Shown here: positions 58,291-64,000 of the stretch, piece after piece
Position numbering within the stretch: the first letter of the stretch is position 1
Layout: every line of letters begins with the position of its first letter
Source of the DNA: Ischnura elegans
Taxonomy: Eukaryota > Arthropoda > Insecta > Odonata > Coenagrionidae
DNA length: 64,000 bases
NCBI RefSeq assembly: GCF_921293095.1
Contig: NC_060251.1
Coordinates: 63,939,585 to 64,003,584 of the forward strand
Reading direction: 5' to 3'
Translations under genes and position numbers: made by a program
Notes under the pieces: model-generated
The model's database searches: none
Told to the model about the DNA's origin: nothing
What the model saw: the letters and a program-made list of their open reading frames with translations, nothing else

Positions 58291-58674
58291 CGACAGTGGG
58301 GGCAGTTGCTGAAAGCACAAATCCCTCTACGTCGCTAAATATTTTTAGTTCATCAAACGAAGAATCACTGGCAATTACATTATAACGTTTTTATTTCACC
58401 AGCTGAGTAATGCTTAAAAATAATCGATGAAAATCTAAAAGCCGCCTGTATACGCATATCAAGCCACAGACTAATTACTGCTACGAGGCATTGCATACCA
58501 ACAAAAAGTAATGAGCCGCTCCTCCCAAAATTTCGATCTTAATCCGTCCCTGACAGTACTGTTGGCATTAGAAGCTATTTTTTCTTGATGATAACACCGT
58601 GATGCTTCTTCCGTTGCAGGTACTTAGTCGAAAGTGTCACATGAGACCACTGCCTTTTAATTTAATGCAATGAC

Positions 58675-58870
58675 TTGATCCATGGGTTTTTCTTTTTAAT
58701 AGGAAAATCCACCAAACTCGTTGACACATTAATGGTTGATGCCGGGTTTTGCTATTTAGCGGGCCTTCGTCGCTTCTATAGCGGAGAGGTGTTTATCCCG
58801 TCCCTCCCTTCCAACCCTATCCCTACCCAAGAGGCGTCCTCGGGCTCCTATCGCGGCGGCGCACAGAGTC
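58675..58870 (+). repeat. Dispersed repeat family C, copy 3
   Basis: TAGGAAAATCCACCAAA and, later, GGCTCCTATCGCGGCGGCGC match copies at 6.4 and 32.2 kb. The plus-strand frame of 148 codons starting here runs through the repeat and is not considered a gene. Confidence 0.5.
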
Positions 58871-61224
58871 TTCGAAAGATATCTTTATTATTTAACATTC
58901 TTGAGGATTTTCTCTCACAGTTCTCTCGGAATTTCCTCATTTCTATGTTCCTGGCCTTCAATGCTTCACCCGCTAAAACTCCAATTGGAAAAAAAGATTC
59001 TTTGCCAATTTCTGTTCCATGTATGAGTGTACCATGTCCACTTTATGCACCATGGGCGGCATGTCATACCAACCACATAGCTCGGTGTATAGCTCAGCTG
59101 TTTCCATGCAATAATGACTGAAGGCTTGATTATTTATCTCATAGCCGGTATAGGGATTTAAATATCACTGAAAGTCGAAGGATAAGTCTTTAATCGATAC
59201 CTGTCATGAAAATTGCAAATCACATTTTTAATTGCATTTCATGCATCTAAAGTATTTGTTCGCAGAGTTTCCAAAATTATGGAAACAGGTCCAATATTTC
59301 TTACTAATTTATAATAATTTTAAACTTACACGTAATTTCTTGTCTGAAATTAAATCCTGAATTAAAACTCCACCGTTAAAAGTATGATGATTGAGATTAA
59401 TTAATGATTATTTTTACACATTGCATATATTCGCTAACTGTGCATGCATGGTAATCATTTGCACTCACTAGATGTGAGAGGGAGATATTGATATACTTCA
59501 GGAGGGAATTTCAATTTCTTCTGCAACCAGCTTTTGAACGTCTATTTGATATGCTCATCTGTCCTCGAGCTTTGATTCCATTTTCTCAGGTATTTCGGGA
59601 AAAAATTCCTCGCATAGAGCGCATCAGAATATTTTTGGCATGATTGATTTCATTCAGTCGAAATCTTGTCACCAAATATTCTACGACATATTCCTTCTTT
59701 TTGCTAATGAATATTATTTTCTGTCTGTATTTTTCTTGTACACCGCAAGGTACCTATTTACGGCACCCACAATTCAAATCTAGCAGGTGTATTTACGGTT
59801 GAAACGATGAATGTGATTTTTAAAAGTTGTATTTTTTTAACCAATAAAAAATCGGAAATGATGAGTTGAAATTGAATAAAATATATACAGACATATATAG
59901 AGTTATCTCTGATTTTCCGGCTTATCCTGAAATTTGAATGCCAAGGCAAACCAAGTGCTTCAATTATCTGGGCAGGAGAAGCTTCTCGAGTTGGCAGAGT
60001 TAACACAGTTCGGAGCTAATCAATTTTTCACTAAGCAAATCATTAAATTAAACTGAGTGGGAAATATTCACCACATCCATGCAATGGTCATGGTGAGGAA
60101 GGCCATCATCCTCATCCAGTTATTATATAAGAAAAAAGTGCTCTACAAGATGCACGCACCCTAGGTGGGTTTAGACGAATTTTTCCTATCCTATCTACGT
60201 CTACGAGCTGTTGAAATGATCCTGTGTACAATTCTTGGCGGCACTGGGGCGGCACTGGGGCGGCACTGGGGCGGCAAGGGGATTAGGGAGCATTTATTTC
60301 TCCTTGCGCCAAGACCTTATATTCGGAATAATGTGCAGACAACGCTGTATAGCATGTGAGGGATCTCTTCTTTATAAAAATATAAGGAAATTTTTGTAGA
60401 GAAAAGCATCTAGTGGTTACTGTAAGATCTCGCATAGTGACTTAAGTAGTCGCTTTTGATCACTCCGAATTTGTCTCAGCCCTCATTGGTTTCATGAATA
60501 TCTGAAGGAGAGTGTACGTACGAGAAGTTTTCATACGATTGGCGTCAAATACTTTAAGTATGAAATCTCACTGTATGTAGAATTATGTTTAGTATACACA
60601 TTGAGAGTTCGACCACCGATACAGGAATATTTGAGCGATAATGCCACTCGGTCTTCCGCCGGCAGGCGGCCAGCCGCCCTCAGCGGAGCGGTTCACCGCT
60701 CAATTTTAAACCTCCTAGATGTCGGATAGACAAGTATAGGCAAGAATTTTTTTCTACGTCTCGTTGTATATACACTTCTTAAGGATTCTGCATAGGAATC
60801 TTCGAGGAGCACGGAGGAGCACAAAACTATATTGACACATTTTACTAAAAATAGGCCAAAAATTGCTACCATTATAAAAAATTAAATATGGTTTTTAAAA
60901 AATCTGAAACGAACAAAACTTACGATTATATTGTGCAAAAGTATTAAAGCTTACCGTATAAAATTTCACAGATGAATTCCATGAAATTAAAACAGTCATT
61001 TATTATGTTCAATTTCCCTAAAATCGACTATATCTATGTGTCAGGCGTTTTGGGCTAAACATGCCCATAATTCCCACACGTTAACAAAATAATCACACAG
61101 ACCAATCAGGTATGAAATATTGTGGGCCATATCCTGCAGAATCCGAATACATAATTCAAAAATTCCTCGTAAAAAGTCGAAGAAATGAGTTTTGGCCAGC
61201 TTTTCTCGATTTGGGACCACTCTT
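58871..61224. other. Gene-free stretch of about 2.3 kb
   Basis: AT-rich; no gene recognised. A minisatellite of nearly four copies of the 11-mer GGCGGCACTGG lies at 60237-60278. Confidence 0.4.
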
Positions 61225-61320
61225 TCCATTTTCCTTCCCATCCAAACCCCTCCCCGGGAGCGCGGGCGTATAAGTCTCTGGCTTGGTTCCCGGCCCCGGT
61301 TCGTTGTAACCCTCAGAGGA
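61225..61320 (+). repeat. Family C fragment
   Basis: TTCCCATCC, CCCCGGGAGCGCGGGCGTAT and CCCGGCCCCGGTTCGTTG correspond to the second half of family C copy 1 (6490-6560). Confidence 0.45.
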
Positions 61321-61453
61321 CCCACCTTGGGTCCTGATTCTCGACTCAACTAGACTCCTTCTGACACTTTTCGACACTTTCTGAAACAGACTTCGGCTCA
61401 TTTGCTAAGCATTAAATAAAATTCACGTTTTTAGCAACACCATAATATGGCAC

Positions 61454-61459
61454 TTTATT
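61454..61459 (-). promoter_or_regulatory. Putative polyadenylation signal of gene 2
   Basis: AATAAA on the minus strand, 342 nt past the stop codon of gene 2. The intervening 3' region contains two degenerate copies of a block of about 100 bp (61456-61550, 61570-61660) and a short tandem duplication ATGGCTTTATATTAGAC (61664-61704). Confidence 0.35.
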
Positions 61460-61800
61460 TGTTTTCCCGACAACCAAATTTTTTAATAACTTTTAGTACA
61501 TTTTAGATTATAAGAATATGAAGCAGATGAAGTTTTAAATTCTGAAAGGCGCGTGATTTTTTTGCGCTTTATACATTTCCCCGCAATCCAAAAGTTTTAG
61601 ATACCTTTTAATACATGTTAGGTAACAAGCAATTAGAAGATGAAGCTTAAAATTAAAGAAGCAATATGGCTTTATATTAGACTTTTATGGCTTTATATTA
61701 GACATGCGTCATTATCCACACACACTAAAACACGCAACTGTTACACTCGTCGACTCTGTAGAATATCTATCAATTAACCGGCTCCAAGTGTTCCAGACAT

Positions 61801-62568
61801 CTACTTTCCCGGACGGCAACGACCTCTGGAATCGAGCCGGCAATTCTGGACCACCGTTTTTCTCCCGCCAACGATGCCGCAGACGCCTTTGGCTTTTTCC
61901 CAGGGAAAATACACCGCGCCGTCATCGACTTGGACATCATCTTCGTCAACTTGCTGCCCATCGATCTCCTCGCTGCGGTAGATAACCCTGTCTGTGCAGA
62001 TGACATTCTTGATCCCTTCGATCATGATGTAGTTCACGTCTCCCATGGCGAACTTAAGACCGTCGACGTCTGGTAGGGCATCCACCTTGCCGATTTCCAC
62101 CGAGTGCCTCACGAGGTGAAGATGGGAGTAGATGAACCTAACCCCATTGGTGGAGTAGCACACAGTGGAGTTGTGGGCGAAGGTGACCGTCTCCTCCGTA
62201 ACGCCGAAGTCACCGTGGGGATCGACGCGATCAAATTGCGTGACGCACTCCGCGTCTTCCGCCGAGCCGTGCGTCGTGTTCACGAAAATGTTGGTCCACG
62301 TGATGTTTTCGAAACCGTGACTGAAGGCGCAGTATGCGTCCTGGTTGGGAAACGAGGATTTCGTGCAAAGCAAACCTTTCCCCGGCGAGGAAAAGTTTAT
62401 GGGTGGCGCCCACGACGCTCCCGGTTTGACTCCAGCGACAGAATCCCCGCGAACGCCGCTGTAATCTAACTTGATGACCACGTGGTGCTCCACCTCCTCA
62501 GTGCTGACGCTGAGTAATATTGCCAGGAGAAAGAGTGTCCCGATGACAGTGTGTATCTTGCGATCCAT
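61801..62568 (-). CDS. Secreted protein of unknown family, gene 2
   Basis: An uninterrupted gene of 255 codons. I take the ATG at 62566-62568 as the start. The open frame continues upstream to a TTG at 62652, but there is no other ATG, and the chosen Met begins a clean signal peptide (MDRKIHTVIGTLFLLAILLS, likely cleaved near VST-E). The mature part has eight cysteines (68, 80, 108, 137, 191, 230, 243, 251), six of which align with gene 1. N-glycosylation sites are N58-FS, N88-IT, N97-TT and N133-ST. Alignment with gene 1 runs over the full length at roughly half identity, and length differs by one residue. The extra pair C191/C230 could form an additional disulphide absent from gene 1. The conserved reading frame, glycosylation sites and cysteines despite strong divergence indicate purifying selection. 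A TCAGTCGCC initiator lies about 75 nt upstream of the ATG. Function unknown; extracellular role inferred. Confidence 0.87.
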   Translation of the reverse strand: MDRKIHTVIGTLFLLAILLSVSTEEVEHHVVIKLDYSGVRGDSVAGVKPGASWAPPINFSSPGKGLLCTKSSFPNQDAYCAFSHGFENITWTNIFVNTTHGSAEDAECVTQFDRVDPHGDFGVTEETVTFAHNSTVCYSTNGVRFIYSHLHLVRHSVEIGKVDALPDVDGLKFAMGDVNYIMIEGIKNVICTDRVIYRSEEIDGQQVDEDDVQVDDGAVYFPWEKAKGVCGIVGGRKTVVQNCRLDSRGRCRPGK

Positions 62569-62642
62569 GTCCTTCTCAAGCAATTTTCCACGCTGCGTTT
62601 TTGTGGATACACTAGTAGGTACTCCTCTAGGCGTTACCGGGC

Positions 62643-62648
62643 GACTGA
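62643..62648 (-). promoter_or_regulatory. Initiator-like element of gene 2
   Basis: TCAGTC within TCAGTCGCC, identical over nine bases to the element upstream of gene 1. No clear TATA box; the region about 30 nt upstream contains a near-palindrome GTGATATCGCAAATATCAC. Confidence 0.45.
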
Positions 62649-62653
62649 GCAAT

Positions 62654-63112
62654 CTCCCGTGATATTTGCGATATCACCTTTCTATCGGCTGGACCACGAG
62701 ACAAGATTTCTCTCACCGTCCGAAAACACATTTACATCCCACCACTCCCCCCTACGCATCTCCGCCCATGGAGATGACTTCACAAGAATCGGACGCTAAA
62801 TTTGGTGACCTTGTCCCACAGAAACTCGTGCTGCCTATTTCCTTGGACTCACTCGTTGACCATGCGCATATTACAGACATATTTGATGCCCGGGGTTATT
62901 GGGGAGACAACTTAAATAACCGTCGGAAAATTTCCAAAGGTGAATGTTCTTGACATTCACCCTTGGAAACTTCTTATGGTGAAAAACAAATTTAATTTCA
63001 TTCTGACATATTAGGAACGTTTCGAAACTTATATTTCAAATCAATATAAACAATTTTGAAAGCCTGTCAAGCAAATTAGTGAATTATTGGAAGAGCGGGG
63101 ATATCATCATCA
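62654..63112. other. Upstream region of gene 2
   Basis: No second gene. Short overlapping plus-strand frames are antisense to the promoter region of gene 2. TGAATGTTCTTGACATTCA near 62940 is a short inverted repeat. Confidence 0.4.
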
Positions 63113-63435
63113 TTTTTCAACAATCTTAAGATTGGTTTGACGCAGCTCTCCATTCCTCTCTCCTATCTGCTATCATTTTCATAGCTACGTATTTCTTCTC
63201 TTTTACATCCTGTATAGCCTGTCCTACGTAACTCATTCGGGGCCGTCCCTTGCCCCTCCTCCCTTCCACATGTCCTTCGACGATTGCTTGCATCAGGTCA
63301 TCGTGTCTCATTATCTGACCAGCTAAGTTGTCCCGTCTCTTCCCTAACGTTTTTAGATGACTTCTATTTTCTCCCACTCTTCTAAGCATTCCTTATTACT
63401 AACACGGTCGATCCATTGTATCCTCATCATTCTTC
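63113..63435 (-). pseudogene. RTE-like LINE 3' end
   Basis: In minus orientation: MMRIQWIDRVSNKE, a +1 shift, then MLRRVGENRSHLKTLGKRRD, LAGQIMRHDDLMQAIVEGHV, EGRRGKGRPRMSYVGQ and KEKKYVAMKMIADRREEW to the stop at 63126-63128, then a (ATGATG)-type tail. It is the best-preserved copy of the family also seen at 1195-1545 and 34485-34622, and is 5'-truncated. Confidence 0.82.
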
Positions 63436-63846
63436 GGTTGCACCACCAACGGAGGTACAAAAGAATGATTACCAAACAACGGTTTCACTTGGTGATGAAG
63501 AAAACCAAGGAAGAGAAAAGAGCTTTCATCCTGAAATTTTTTTCCTGAATCCTGATTTTTTTCACACAGCGAAAAATGATGGATCGATGAAGAATATCGA
63601 CGAAGAAGAAGTGTATGGGTTATATGGCGAAGGTCTCGATTGTGTGTTAGAATATAATATATTATAAATATTTAAAAGTAGGAGGCGATGAATGCAAATG
63701 AGAAGAAATGCGTTAAAATTATGAGGTTGGTTGATAATAGACATGAATGGAGAGCTTACGCAAACTAATTTCGCCACAGTTCACCAATGACGATGACGAT
63801 TAATCAAAGCTAACCCAGAATATCATCACCCAGCTGTAGATATTCG

Positions 63847-64000
63847 TCTATATATATAAAAGAGGATATCTGTCTGTCCGCTATGCGTTTCCATTAGGCT
63901 GGACTGTTTGCGACCAAAGTTAGTACATACGTGCATCTCATGATCTAGAACCCAGAAGTGATACTTTTGCTTGCGTCAAACGCGTCCTTTGCTTCGACTT
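63847..64000 (+). mobile_element. Probable Helitron 5' end, runs off the window
   Basis: TCTATATATATAAAAG followed by GGATATCTGTCTGTCCG, then CTGGACTGTTTGCGACCAAA and GTTAGTACATACGTG. The order TC-TATATA-rich start, TCTGTCTGT, and a GACC(A/G)A...TT(A/G)GTAC phrase is characteristic of 5' ends of many animal Helitrons. The expected 3' CTRR hairpin end would lie beyond 64000, so the call cannot be completed. Confidence 0.45.

Noticed and set aside
62569-62652. N-terminal extension of gene 2
   Set aside because: The extension begins at TTG, contains no ATG, covers the initiator-like element and would bury the signal peptide; the start at 62568 also gives a length matching gene 1.
1-64000. CRISPR arrays, rRNA genes, prokaryotic operons or prophage
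   Set aside because: No regularly spaced repeats with unique spacers, no rRNA-like sequence and no tightly packed co-directional genes; the content is eukaryotic repeat DNA.

Overview
The window looks like repeat-rich nuclear DNA from an arthropod, probably a non-model insect or other arthropod with a large genome. The evidence is an AT-rich background with no operon structure and no ribosome-binding-site logic. Fossils of RTE-like and CR1-like LINEs, a Penelope-like element, tRNA-derived SINEs, hAT-type MITEs, a mariner remnant, a PIF/Harbinger element and a possible Helitron end are all present. One TIR element carries a protein family I know mainly from arthropod genomes. The species cannot be named from what is visible.

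Only two convincing host-type genes are visible. Both are on the minus strand, uninterrupted by introns, and paralogous: 45676-46440 (254 aa) and 61801-62568 (255 aa). Each encodes a signal peptide, matched N-glycosylation sites and a shared set of six cysteines. I do not recognise the family. Both have the same initiator-like 9-mer (TCAGTCGCC) some 50-75 nt upstream of the ATG, and both have an AATAAA about 340 nt past the stop. The first gene sits inside a long inverted repeat (arms of about 418 bp, spacer of about 1.7 kb). This gene pair and its setting are the most interesting things in the window.

Layout. 0-9 kb: LINE fragments and MITEs, no gene. 9-19 kb: a cluster of LINE 3' ends and tRNA-SINEs, two long fold-back hairpins, an inverted-repeat pair and a CR1-like fossil. 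19.3-22.3 kb: a roughly 3 kb TIR DNA transposon holding a decayed protein gene. 22-29 kb: AT-rich DNA with little recognisable content. 29-35 kb: a LINE tail, two hAT MITEs with perfect 8-bp target duplications, and repeat families C and E. 36-42 kb: an internally deleted mariner, further MITEs, a perfect 68-bp palindrome, and a degenerate array containing a Penelope-like C-terminus followed by a hammerhead-like motif. 44-47.5 kb: a perfect hairpin, then the inverted repeat with gene 1. 48-51 kb: a TIR element full of CATTCCCCT motifs, SINEs and a CR1-like fossil interrupted by a hAT MITE. 55-56.7 kb: a PIF/Harbinger element. 58-64 kb: dispersed repeats, gene 2, a LINE end and a probable Helitron start running off the window.

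The mobile elements do not form a pathway. They are independent insertions, often nested. The two secreted-protein genes are the only pair likely to share a job and a regulation.
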